Origin: CF-118 sp035689345
Lineage (GTDB): Bacteria; Chloroflexota; Dormibacteria; Dormibacterales; Dormibacteraceae
Length of the DNA: 20,810 nt
Direction of reading: 5' to 3'
Assembly (NCBI GenBank): GCA_035689345.1
Contig: DASSLR010000045.1
Coordinates: forward strand, 1 to 20,810
Position numbers and translations under genes: made by a program. Below, in pieces: positions 7,487 through 15,442 of this stretch. Position 1 is the stretch's first letter. Every line of letters begins with the position of its first letter. Under the pieces are notes generated by a model. It saw nothing but the letters and a program-made list of their open reading frames with translations, was not told the origin of the DNA and did no database searches.

Positions 7487-9143
7487 TTTCGCGCAGCCTT
7501 TCGATGTCGGCTTTCGGCTTGCGGTCGAACGTGAGGAGGCCGTTGCGCTCCTGCTCGACGTCGCAGAGCTGCGTGTAGCCGAATCCCTCCACCGGGCCGG
7601 GCTGGGTCAGCGCCTCGACCATCTCGCGGTAGGTGTCGACGAACTCCTCGGTGTTTTCGGCCTCCGACCATCCGAACCCACCCGAGCGCGCGAGCGCGAT
7701 GCCCCCGAACTCGCTGACCACGAGAGGCTCGCCCCCGTACTCGTAGCCCGGCAGGTAAAGCGGCTTCGGATGCGCCGCCGCGTCGAGCGCGGTGTACAGG
7801 CGGCCGTACCGGCGCTTCAGCGCGTGCGCCGGGTTGTAGTCATGGAGCGTGCACATGTCCGTGTGGGTGTGCTCCCAGCCGTCGTTGGAGATGACGGGTC
7901 GCGTGCCGTCGAGGTCGTGCGTGAAGTGGTACAGGCCTTCCAGAAATCGCGATGACACCGAGGGCTCGACGCCCTGCAGGCCGAAGCTCTCGTTCAGCGG
8001 AACCCACGCCACGATGCACGCGTGGCCACGGTCGCGCATGACCGCCTGCTCCCACTCCTGGGCGAGCCGGCGCTCGGCCTCGGGCGAATGCTCGTGGAAG
8101 TCGGGCATCTCCTCCCACACGAGAAAGCCGAGCCGGTCGGCCCAGTAGAGCCAGCGCGGGTCCTCGATCTTCTGGTGCTTGCGCGCGCCGTTGAAGCCGA
8201 GCGACTTCGCGAGCTCGATGTCCCGGCGGAGCGCGGAATCGTTCGCGGCCGTGAGCAGGCCGCCCGGAAAGTAGCCCTGGTCGAGCACGAGCCGCTGGAA
8301 GTACGGCTCGCCGTTGAGCCAGAACTTGCCGTCGCGGACCGCGATGGTGCGCAGCCCGAAGTGGCTCGAAACGTGATCGACCTCGCGTCCGGCGCGGTCG
8401 TGCAGTACGACGTCGACCGAGTAGAGGTGCGGCGCCTCGGGGCTCCAGAGCTCGCGTCGCGACAGCTCGATGCGGCACGAATCGTGCGTGCCCGACCAGT
8501 GGCCGGCCTCCTCCCCGTGCAGCGTGACCGTGACCGATTTCCGGCCTTCGGCGTCCATGTGCACCGTGACGGCGCCCGCACCTGCGTCGGGCTCGATACG
8601 CACCGCAGATCCGAGCGAGCGCGCGGGCAGCGGCTCCAGCCACACCGTCTGCCAGATGCCGATCGTAGCGGTGTAGAAGATCGATTCCGGCCTGGGCGTC
8701 CAGTACTGCTTGCCACGCGGCGTCGTGCGGTCGCCCAGTGGATCCTCGGCGCGGACGACGAGCTCGTTGTCGCCGGCCCGCACGACCTTTGATATGTCGG
8801 CGGCGAACGGCGTGTGCCCGCCCTCGTGCGTCGCGACCTCCTCGCCGTTCACCCACACCGTCGCCCGGTAGTCGACCGCGCCGAAGTGCAGCAGCAGTCG
8901 CTCGGCGGGCGGCGCCTCGAACCGGCGCCGGTACCACACGACATCGCCGGGGTTGGGGTCGGCGATGCCGGACAGCTCCGACTGCGGGCAGAACGGCACG
9001 TTGATGACGCGGTCGAACTGACGCTCGTCGCCCGCTCCGAACTCCCATTCGCCGTTGAGGTTGACCCAGTCGCGGCGGCGCAGCATCGGCCGCGGGTATT
9101 CGTCGCGCGGCGGTCTCTTAGCCGCCAACCCGAGACCTATCAT
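7464..9143 (-). CDS. Family GH2 glycoside hydrolase (beta-galactosidase/glucuronidase type)
   Basis: This is a retaining GH2 enzyme of 559 residues. The N-terminal jelly-roll sugar-binding domain includes EYPRPMLRRRDWVNLNGEWEF-like opening residues, VVWYRRRFEAP and VDYRATVWVNGEEVATHEGG. An immunoglobulin-like domain follows, then a TIM barrel with the acid/base in PLNESFG (E385) and the nucleophile in VVSEFGG (E478). Lack of a signal peptide indicates a cytoplasmic enzyme. It is shorter than LacZ and close to the compact GH2 enzymes of Gram-positive and Chloroflexota-type bacteria. The exact substrate (galactoside, glucuronide, mannoside) cannot be decided. The start is ambiguous: ATG at 9143 leaves only 17 bases to the start of the divergent sensor gene and has no ribosome-binding site; TTG at 9128 follows AGGTCTCGGG and is an alternative. 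Confidence 0.93.
   Translation of the reverse strand: MIGLGLAAKRPPRDEYPRPMLRRRDWVNLNGEWEFGAGDERQFDRVINVPFCPQSELSGIADPNPGDVVWYRRRFEAPPAERLLLHFGAVDYRATVWVNGEEVATHEGGHTPFAADISKVVRAGDNELVVRAEDPLGDRTTPRGKQYWTPRPESIFYTATIGIWQTVWLEPLPARSLGSAVRIEPDAGAGAVTVHMDAEGRKSVTVTLHGEEAGHWSGTHDSCRIELSRRELWSPEAPHLYSVDVVLHDRAGREVDHVSSHFGLRTIAVRDGKFWLNGEPYFQRLVLDQGYFPGGLLTAANDSALRRDIELAKSLGFNGARKHQKIEDPRWLYWADRLGFLVWEEMPDFHEHSPEAERRLAQEWEQAVMRDRGHACIVAWVPLNESFGLQGVEPSVSSRFLEGLYHFTHDLDGTRPVISNDGWEHTHTDMCTLHDYNPAHALKRRYGRLYTALDAAAHPKPLYLPGYEYGGEPLVVSEFGGIALARSGGFGWSEAENTEEFVDTYREMVEALTQPGPVEGFGYTQLCDVEQERNGLLTFDRKPKADIERLREITETPKR
9138..9143 (+). promoter_or_regulatory. Possible -10 box of the GAF-dehydrogenase gene
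   Basis: TATCAT matches the -10 consensus at 5 of 6 positions and would start transcription near 9150, giving a very short leader for the ATG at 9161 or a nearly leaderless ATG at 9152. It coincides with the candidate start codon of the divergent GH2 gene. No convincing -35 is seen 17 bases upstream, so this is tentative. Confidence 0.3.
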
Positions 9144-9160
9144 GCGGGGGGATGCGAGCC

Positions 9161-12100
9161 ATGCAGCGCGCGACGGGCCTCGCCGGTGTGCTGCGCTCGG
9201 TCGTGTCCGACATGCAGTCGGCGTCGGGGGCGGACATCGTGTCCATCTTCCTTTACGAGGAGTCCACCCGACGCTACTACGCGCCGTTTGCCACCGGCCA
9301 GCCCCAGGAGAGCCTGCTCGACTCCCTCGCCGACATGAGCGAGCAGCTCGGGCGCTACGCCGACGACGCGAGCCACGGCAAGGTCCCTGATGACCTGGGC
9401 GTGCACAACTACGGATCGACGGTCTGGCTCACCGTGACGCGGCGGCCGCTGGTGGCGCGCGACGCGCCGTCGCAGATCGACAGCACGTTCATCCGTCGCT
9501 ACCAGGTGCAGTCGACCATCGGCCTGCCCATCAACGCGGGCGACCACCTGCTCGGCCTCATCTACCTCAATTACCGCGAGCGCGACCGCGTGCCCGACGA
9601 CGCGCGCGTCACCGAGCTGCAGAAGATGGCTTCAGCAGCGGGCGAAGCAGTCGAGTCGGCGCTGGCCGCCGCGAGCCGCGCCGCGCTCGACGGCCTCGGC
9701 CGGCTCACGGCGCTGCTGGCGGAACCCGCGGGCGACAAGCAGGCTCCCGACATGAAGGAGCTCCGCCGCGTCCTTTCCATCGCCCTCGCCGACCTGCTGC
9801 TTGCGAGTGAGCTCGACGCCGCGGCCATCTACCAGTTCGCGCCGCACCGCACGAGCCTCGAGCTCGTGACCGCGCACGCGCCGGTGGCCGCGCCGGTGCG
9901 GGTGGAGCGCGGCTCGCACGAAAGGTGGGAGCCCGCGCTGAGCGAAGCCGTCGCGCGCATCACCGCACCGTCCGACCTGCATCCAGTCGCGGTTTCGGCG
10001 CTCGGAAGCGACAACGAGCCGCACGGATACCTGGTCGTGCTGAGCCGCGACAAGCTCGCGACCGTGCGCCGCGCGCCGGCCACCGACGTGCTGCTGCGCG
10101 CGGGCGCCGAGCTCATCGGCGGGGCGCTCGCCCACCAGCGCCTCATCGACGGTCTCGAGCACGGCAACCGGTTGCTTGGCGCGCTCGGCGACATGACTGC
10201 CGCGATGCTGCGGCCGGGATCCGGGCGAAAGGAGGTGCTCGAGGCGGTCGTGGGGCACCTCACGGACGCCTCGGTGCCGGAGTTCGACTTCAACTTCGCG
10301 ACCATCTACCTGCTCGACCAGCAGCCGGACGGCGCCGAGATCGTGAGACTCGCCGCGGGCGCGGCCACGACCGCGGCCATCGAGGCCTCGGAGACCGGCG
10401 CCGGCACAAGGGCGGCGAAGCGCGTGCCGCGATGGGCGCTCGAGGACGAGCGCCTGCTCGCGACCGACGACGTGCTCGTGTATGTCGCGCGGACGTGGCG
10501 GGCTGTGATCGTCGGCCCGCTCGAGCCACGCGGCCAGTCATCCCGCGGCGACGTCGTGAGCGGCCCGATCCTCGGGCCCGCGACCTGGGTGCAGGTGCCG
10601 GTGGTGCGGGCGCGCGGCGGAGAGATCGCGCGCGTGGCCGCGTGCCTGCTGGGCGATTCGGAGCTGGACCGCGACCGCGACCCGTCGAAGCCTCCTTTCA
10701 CGCTGGCGGGCGAAGTTTTCGAACAGGGCGGTCACGCCGACCTGATCCGGATCTTCCTGCCGTTCGGCTCGGACCAGCACGCGCGCGCGTCGGGCGTGCT
10801 CGAGGTCGGGTATCACCGCTCGTACGATCGCCGGCCTGACTGGGGACAGATCGAAGCGCTGCGCGCCGCCGCGGGCCAGGTCGCGTCCGCAGTCGAGACC
10901 GCCCGTCTCTACGAGGAGGCGCGCCGCCACGCCGAGCAGCTGGAGCTCAGCGCCGACGTGAGCCGCGCGATCGCGTCGTCCATCGACCTCGACCAGACGC
11001 TGACGCTCGTCGCCCACAACCTGGCTCGCCTCGTCGACGCGTCGATGTGCCAGATCGCGCTGTACGAGGAAGACCAGGAGGGCTGGTACGGCGCGGCCGC
11101 ATCCGACCAGGAAGACCTGTGGCGCCGGCAGCGCGGAGAGCGCACCGAGCCCTCTTTCCTCTTCGACCTGCTCGAGCATCCCGAGCCATTGGTGATCGAA
11201 GACGCGGGCGCCAATGACCGCGTGCCGCACGCGTACGTGAAGACGTTCGGCGTGCGCTCGCTGCTGGCGCTGCCCTTGATCGCGGACGACCAGCCGATCG
11301 GCGCGGCGATCCTGGCCGAGCGCACGCGCATGCACGCGTACAGCCCCGAGGAGGTGCAGCGCGCGCAGGGCCTCGCGCTGCAAGCGGCCGTCGCGATCAA
11401 GAACGCGCGCCTGCATGCCCTGGCGGAAGAGGAGCGCCACCTGCAGAAGGACTTCGTGCTCATCGGTTTCGGCATGTGGGGCCAGAAGGCCTACCACCAC
11501 CTGCTGACACTCAAGCAGTTCTTCAACTTCCGCACGCACGTCGTCGAGCACGAGGCGCCGGGCGCGCGCGAGCGGCTCGCCGGCGCGGACGAGGAAGTGC
11601 GCGGCCACGGCGACGCCTTCTACTGGGACAGCCCGGCCGAGCCCGCGCACGAGCAGCTCGAGCGCGAGCTCGAGTCGAGCTCGTACGTCATCACCTACAT
11701 CGCCACGCCCGCGGCGACGCACCTGCCGACGCTGAAGTCGTATTACGACCTGAGCGACGTCGTCCTCATCGAGAAGCCGCTCGGCTCGCCTCCCGAGGAG
11801 TACCGCGAGTTCCTTGACACCGCGCCTGGCGGTGTGGAGATCGTCGCCGCGGACCACTACTACTTCAAGCTGGAGGTGCGCCTGCTGCAGATGCTGCTGG
11901 CGGAGGAGCGCACGCTGCGCGCATTCCTCGACTCGGTCGAGGAAATCCGTGTCGAGATCCTGGAGGAGCAGCCGCTGGTAGGCGCGGCCGCCGACATCGG
12001 CGTCATCGCCGACCTCGTCCCCCACGCGTTCGCGATCATCTCGCTGCTCACGCCCATCGACCGCATCGAGCTCGACGCGAGCGCGCCGCTGATGCTCGGC

Positions 12101-12580
12101 AAGCACGAGGGCTTCACCGGCCAGCGCGAGAGCTACGCCCGGGTGAACGGTTCGTTCCCCTATCACGGGCGCTCGGTGCGTCTCGTGATCGACGTGGGCA
12201 AGGGCGCCGACAACGCGAAGTGGATCCGGCTGAGCGGCGAGCGCCGCGCCGCGGGCCGCAGCCCGAGCTACAAGTTCGACTTCGGCCGTGGCGAGGCCAT
12301 CGACGGCACCCAGGCGACGGTGCGCGCGGCCATCCGGCGCATCCGCGAGCCCGGCGTGCCGGACAGCGCGCACCTCAACATGCTCCGGCACGTCATCGAG
12401 AAGCGGCACCCGGCGGTCGGCATCCTCTCGATCCGCGAGGCGATCCGCGCCAACCAGCGCGTGCGCGAGCTCGAGGCGCTGGCCACGGAGCTCCTCGCGC
12501 GCGGCGAGTGGACGAATTACGCGCTGGGCACACGGCCGCTCTTCGAAACCGCCGGCTCGACAGCGGGCGCCGCCTCCTGA
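9161..12580 (+). CDS. Four-GAF sensor fused to a Gfo/Idh/MocA- or G6PD-like oxidoreductase
   Basis: This is an uninterrupted 1139-residue cytoplasmic protein. Residues about 5-172 form a GAF domain (VSIFLYEESTRRYYAPFATG, IGLPINAGDHLLGLIYLNYR). About 190-325 looks like a diverged GAF. About 330-580 is a third GAF interrupted by a long insertion. About 590-757 is a canonical GAF (MCQIALYEEDQEGWYGAA, SLLALPLIADDQPIGAAILA). Helical linkers join them. From about 765 the chain becomes a dinucleotide-binding enzyme: IGFGMWG (GxGxxG, residues 768-774), YIATPAATH, EKPLG (871-875), DHYYFKLE (898-905), then DIGVIADLVPHAFAIISLL. EKPxG and DHYxxK recall glucose-6-phosphate dehydrogenase and related Gfo/Idh folds. 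No kinase, GGDEF or phosphatase output domain is present. The ATG at 9161 has GGGGGG nine bases upstream; ATG 9152 is an alternative. Substrate and ligand are unknown. Confidence 0.9.
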   Translation: MQRATGLAGVLRSVVSDMQSASGADIVSIFLYEESTRRYYAPFATGQPQESLLDSLADMSEQLGRYADDASHGKVPDDLGVHNYGSTVWLTVTRRPLVARDAPSQIDSTFIRRYQVQSTIGLPINAGDHLLGLIYLNYRERDRVPDDARVTELQKMASAAGEAVESALAAASRAALDGLGRLTALLAEPAGDKQAPDMKELRRVLSIALADLLLASELDAAAIYQFAPHRTSLELVTAHAPVAAPVRVERGSHERWEPALSEAVARITAPSDLHPVAVSALGSDNEPHGYLVVLSRDKLATVRRAPATDVLLRAGAELIGGALAHQRLIDGLEHGNRLLGALGDMTAAMLRPGSGRKEVLEAVVGHLTDASVPEFDFNFATIYLLDQQPDGAEIVRLAAGAATTAAIEASETGAGTRAAKRVPRWALEDERLLATDDVLVYVARTWRAVIVGPLEPRGQSSRGDVVSGPILGPATWVQVPVVRARGGEIARVAACLLGDSELDRDRDPSKPPFTLAGEVFEQGGHADLIRIFLPFGSDQHARASGVLEVGYHRSYDRRPDWGQIEALRAAAGQVASAVETARLYEEARRHAEQLELSADVSRAIASSIDLDQTLTLVAHNLARLVDASMCQIALYEEDQEGWYGAAASDQEDLWRRQRGERTEPSFLFDLLEHPEPLVIEDAGANDRVPHAYVKTFGVRSLLALPLIADDQPIGAAILAERTRMHAYSPEEVQRAQGLALQAAVAIKNARLHALAEEERHLQKDFVLIGFGMWGQKAYHHLLTLKQFFNFRTHVVEHEAPGARERLAGADEEVRGHGDAFYWDSPAEPAHEQLERELESSSYVITYIATPAATHLPTLKSYYDLSDVVLIEKPLGSPPEEYREFLDTAPGGVEIVAADHYYFKLEVRLLQMLLAEERTLRAFLDSVEEIRVEILEEQPLVGAAADIGVIADLVPHAFAIISLLTPIDRIELDASAPLMLGKHEGFTGQRESYARVNGSFPYHGRSVRLVIDVGKGADNAKWIRLSGERRAAGRSPSYKFDFGRGEAIDGTQATVRAAIRRIREPGVPDSAHLNMLRHVIEKRHPAVGILSIREAIRANQRVRELEALATELLARGEWTNYALGTRPLFETAGSTAGAAS

Positions 12581-12587
12581 AGAACTT

Positions 12588-12790
12588 GCGAGGAAGTTGG
12601 CAGGCAGGTAGCTCGCCAATGCATCGGCCCATTTCCGCCGAGCGCCCTGCGGGCGCTGACGCCGGCGTCAGGGGGCCCGGCGCTTGTCGTCGCGCAGCTG
12701 CACGAGTGCGCTCCTCCTCGCGCCACCCCTTCCTTGGCGTCGGCGGTCTGGGCCGCGCCTTGGCGCACTAGTGCCCGCCAACTTCCTCGC
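12588..12790. repeat. Long-range inverted repeat bracketing the debranching-gene leader
   Basis: GCGAGGAAGTTGGCAGGCA (12588-12606) and the reverse complement of 12772-12790 match at 18 of 19 positions, the first 14 without a break. The pair encloses about 165 bases and the right arm begins within the GTG start codon of the debranching enzyme. In RNA the arms could pair and hide the start; in DNA they look like terminal inverted repeats of a 203-bp MITE-like element. No target-site duplication is obvious at the ends. Nothing coding is credible inside. Confidence 0.6.
12641..12670 (+). other. Two adjacent palindromes in the sensor-debranching gap
   Basis: AGCGCCC-TGC-GGGCGCT (12641-12657) is a perfect 7-bp stem with a 3-base loop. 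It abuts the self-complementary 14-mer TGACGCCGGCGTCA (12657-12670). There is no following T-run, so neither is a textbook intrinsic terminator. They could contribute to transcript-end or leader structure between the sensor gene and the debranching gene, or be the core of the element bounded by the flanking inverted repeat. Confidence 0.5.
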
Positions 12791-14750
12791 GGCTAAAAGG
12801 GTCGTCCTCAAAGAGAACCAGGTCTTCGCCGTGTCCGCGCGCAACGGCTCGATGCACCACGACAGCCCGGACGGCCATGGCGTGTGGATGGACGACACGC
12901 GCTACCTGTCCGACTACCGAATGCTGCTGAACGGCGAGGAGCCCGAGGCCGCGGGTCTCACCTCCGAGGGCGGCGTGCTCGAGTTCGACCTGACGTCGGG
13001 CCCGCTCCGAATTCACATCGAGCGCTTCATGACGGGCGGGCTTCACGACCGCGTGACCATCACCAACCCCGGCAACGTCTCGTTCGGCGCGAACCTGAAC
13101 CTGATGTTCGCCGCCGACTTCGCGGCGATGCTGCGCGTGCGCGGAATCCTTCCGGCCGCGCCTGCCCAGCAGGTCGCCGAGGTCTCGGGCTGGGGTGGTT
13201 TCGTGCTGCGAGAGGCCTCGAGCGACGTGCACGTGACGCAGGTCTCGATCTCGCCGGACGGAAAGAACCACCGGGTAGAGCTCGAGCCCGGCCAGCAGTT
13301 CGTGCTCCGGGTCGACGTCATTCCGCGCAGCGCCGGTGAGGTCAGGGACTTCGACGCGGGCCTGCAGGAGGTGCGCAACTCTTACGGGGCGTGGAACGCG
13401 GAGTGCGCGCATTTCGAAACCGACAACGCGACCCTCAACGAGCTCATCGAGCAGAGCCGCAACGACATGCGCATGCTGTGCGACGTCTATCCGACCGGCA
13501 TCTACCCGACGGGAGGGCTGCCCTGGTTCGCGGTGCCGTTCGGACGGGACGCGCTGTTCACATCGATGTTCGCGCTGCCGATGAACCCGAACATCGCGCG
13601 TGGTGCGCTGCACTTCCTCGCCGAACACCAGGGACGAGTCGAAAACGCTGACACCGAGGAGCAGCCCGGCAAGATCCTGCACGAGGTCAGGCGCGGCGAG
13701 GTCGTCGACAGTGGCGTGTGGCCGCACATCCTCTTCGGCACCATCGACGCCACCCCGCTCTTTCTCTGCGCGCTGGCTGAGACGCACGACTGGACGGGCG
13801 ACGACGAGCTCCTGACCGCGTTGCGGCCCAACGCTGAACGCGCGATCGGCTGGTGCTTCAACTCCGGCGACACCGACGGCGATGGCTGGATCGACTACCA
13901 CGGCGCGCGCGCGAAGAACCAGGGCTGGAAGGACTCGGACGATTCGCTCACCCATGCCGACGGCTCGGCTCCGCCGCCGCCGGCCGCGCTGTGCGAGGTG
14001 CAGGCCTACCTGTACCGCGGTTTCCTCGGCATGTCGCGCGTGTGGGCGGAGCTCAAGCCTCGGTACGAGGAGCTCGAGCGCAAGTTCAACCACGACTTCT
14101 GGATGGGCAGGTCGAAGTTCATCGCCCAGGCGCTGGACGGCTCGCACCGCCAGGTCGAGGCGATCACGTCGAATCCGGGGCACTGTCTGTGGGCGGGGAT
14201 CGTGTCTGGAGGCCGCGCGAAAGAGGTCGGCCAGCGGCTGATGCAGGCGGACATGTGGACGGGCTGGGGCGTGCGCACGCTGTCCGACAAGGCAGTCAAC
14301 TACGACCCCTGCAGCTACCACAACGGCTCGGTGTGGCCGCATGACTGTGCCCTGGTCGCCGCAGGGCTGCGCCGCGCGGGCTGCGACCGCGAGGCGGAGC
14401 AGCTGGTGCGCGGCATCCTCGAGGCCGGGATGTCGTTCCCGGACCGGCGCCTGCCCGAGCTGTGGTGCGGCAATCCGCGGCAGCAGGGCGATCTGCCCAA
14501 CGACTACCGGAACAGCTGCAGCCCGCAGAACTGGGGCGCTTCGTCGACCTTCTCGCTGCTCTCCACGCTGCTCGGGCTGGAGGCGGACGCCCCGCACGGC
14601 AGGCTGCGCATCGCGCCGCTGAAGACCCAGCTCTTCAGCCGCATGCAGGTGACCGGCCTGCACTTCAAGGGCGAGAGGATCGACTTCGTGGTCGAGGGTG
14701 ACCGCGTGAAGATGGGCCAGGTCCCGAAAGGCATCAAAGTCCAGACCTGA
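12771..14750 (+). CDS. Amylo-alpha-1,6-glucosidase / glycogen debranching-type enzyme
   Basis: This is a 659-residue enzyme of the prokaryotic glycogen-debranching family. The N-terminal beta-rich domain (GDE_N type) contains VLKENQVFAVS, GVWMDDTRYLSDY and a DRVTITNPG strand. The C-terminal (alpha/alpha)6 barrel contains GLPWFAVPFGRDALFTS (about residue 249 on), GWKDSDDS (385-392), YHNGSVWPHD and PELWCG (E563). It would act in the cytoplasm on alpha-1,6 branch glucosyl residues or on related glycans; many family members are not biochemically tested. The GTG at 12771 is chosen because the family begins near VLKEN; the ATG at 12684 would add a Pro/Arg-rich stretch unlike homologues. No clear ribosome-binding site precedes it, and the right arm of the inverted repeat covers the start. 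The downstream CYTH gene overlaps its stop. Confidence 0.93.
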   Translation: MPANFLAAKRVVLKENQVFAVSARNGSMHHDSPDGHGVWMDDTRYLSDYRMLLNGEEPEAAGLTSEGGVLEFDLTSGPLRIHIERFMTGGLHDRVTITNPGNVSFGANLNLMFAADFAAMLRVRGILPAAPAQQVAEVSGWGGFVLREASSDVHVTQVSISPDGKNHRVELEPGQQFVLRVDVIPRSAGEVRDFDAGLQEVRNSYGAWNAECAHFETDNATLNELIEQSRNDMRMLCDVYPTGIYPTGGLPWFAVPFGRDALFTSMFALPMNPNIARGALHFLAEHQGRVENADTEEQPGKILHEVRRGEVVDSGVWPHILFGTIDATPLFLCALAETHDWTGDDELLTALRPNAERAIGWCFNSGDTDGDGWIDYHGARAKNQGWKDSDDSLTHADGSAPPPPAALCEVQAYLYRGFLGMSRVWAELKPRYEELERKFNHDFWMGRSKFIAQALDGSHRQVEAITSNPGHCLWAGIVSGGRAKEVGQRLMQADMWTGWGVRTLSDKAVNYDPCSYHNGSVWPHDCALVAAGLRRAGCDREAEQLVRGILEAGMSFPDRRLPELWCGNPRQQGDLPNDYRNSCSPQNWGASSTFSLLSTLLGLEADAPHGRLRIAPLKTQLFSRMQVTGLHFKGERIDFVVEGDRVKMGQVPKGIKVQT

Positions 14751-15361
14751 TGGCCCGCCGGCACCACCGCCAGCCCAAGGATCGCAGCATCGAGGCCGAG
14801 CTCAAGTTCCGGCTCGGTGGGCCGGGCGACCACGCGCGGCTGCGTTCCACGCTGCGCAGGCTCGGCGCGAAGCTCGAGGGCAGCTACGACGAGGAGAACT
14901 TCCGCTTCGAAGGCCGCGGCAAGGTGACGCGGCGCAACACGCTGCGGCTCCGCGTACTGGACGGTGGGCCTCGCGGCGTGCTCACGGCCAAGGGACCGGC
15001 GCAGTTCGTGGCCGGCGTGAAGGTGCGCGAGGAAACGGAGACGGTGGTGGAGAACGCCCACGCAACGCTTGATCTGCTGCAGCAGCTGGGTTTCCGGGTG
15101 CTCGTCGTCTACCGCAAGCACCGCGCGGTGTGGAAGCTGGGTTCGATCGCGGTCACGCTCGACCGGCTCGACTTCGGCCATTTCGCCGAGGTCGAAGGTC
15201 CCCTGGAGGAAGTGCCGGGCGTGGCGCGCAGCCTGGGGCTCGACCCCGGCAAGGCGGTGAAGGACAGCTACTCGGTGCTCGCACGCAAGCACGCCGCGGA
15301 CGAGAAGAAGAAGAAAGCGAAGGCGGCGGCGGCGCCGGACTCCGCCGCCAGGACAGCCTGA
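14750..15361 (+). CDS. CYTH-domain protein (triphosphate tunnel metalloenzyme, CyaB/ThTPase-like)
   Basis: This is a 203-residue protein of the CYTH family, whose members bind triphosphate compounds in a beta-barrel tunnel and include class IV adenylyl cyclases, thiamine-triphosphatases and inorganic triphosphatases. The defining ExExK motif is EAELK at residues 15-19. Further charged strands line the tunnel: NTLRLRVLD, GVLTAKGP, VREETETVV, VYRKHRAVW, TLDRL and FAEVEG. The last 25 residues are a Lys/Ala-rich tail (EKKKKAKAAAA) probably unstructured. Its ATG overlaps the debranching enzyme stop as TGATG, so translation is coupled. Which triphosphate it acts on cannot be read from sequence. The stop codon lies inside the first copy of a tandem repeat. 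Confidence 0.9.
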   Translation: MARRHHRQPKDRSIEAELKFRLGGPGDHARLRSTLRRLGAKLEGSYDEENFRFEGRGKVTRRNTLRLRVLDGGPRGVLTAKGPAQFVAGVKVREETETVVENAHATLDLLQQLGFRVLVVYRKHRAVWKLGSIAVTLDRLDFGHFAEVEGPLEEVPGVARSLGLDPGKAVKDSYSVLARKHAADEKKKKAKAAAAPDSAARTA

Positions 15362-15433
15362 ATAACCCGCGATTGCACACAAACGCGTGGAATGCGAGCT
15401 GAATAACCCGCGATTGCGCACAAACGCGTGGAA
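15358..15433. repeat. Tandem 41-bp-period direct repeat, two copies
   Basis: The 35-base units at 15358-15392 and 15399-15433 (both beginning CTGAATAACCCGCGATTGC) are identical except for one base (TGCACA versus TGCGCA). The repeat unit is 41 bases. The first copy contains the stop codon of the CYTH gene and the second ends 10 bases before the stop of the convergent acetyltransferase gene, so the pair fills the gap between two convergent genes. It lacks a stable hairpin and a T-run. Confidence 0.85.
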
Positions 15434-15442
15434 CTCGTAGGA

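Noticed and set aside
10538..12619. 693-codon minus-strand open frame
   Set aside because: High-GC third positions keep the antisense of the GAF-dehydrogenase gene open; the product is Arg/Ala/Val-rich with no recognisable motif, while the plus strand has clear GAF and Rossmann motifs.
12684..12770. N-terminal extension of the debranching enzyme from ATG 12684
   Set aside because: The added residues are Pro/Arg-rich and not family-like, and they lie in the structured gap; the GTG at 12771 gives the expected N-terminus.
12588..12790. Insertion sequence
   Set aside because: No transposase frame between the arms and no clear target duplication; at most a non-autonomous element.
12768..14663. 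631-codon minus-strand open frame
   Set aside because: Antisense shadow of the debranching enzyme; no family signature, composition typical of reverse-frame GC-rich sequence.
15358..15433. Minimal CRISPR array
   Set aside because: Only two copies with a 6-base gap; no spacers of useful size and no cas genes.
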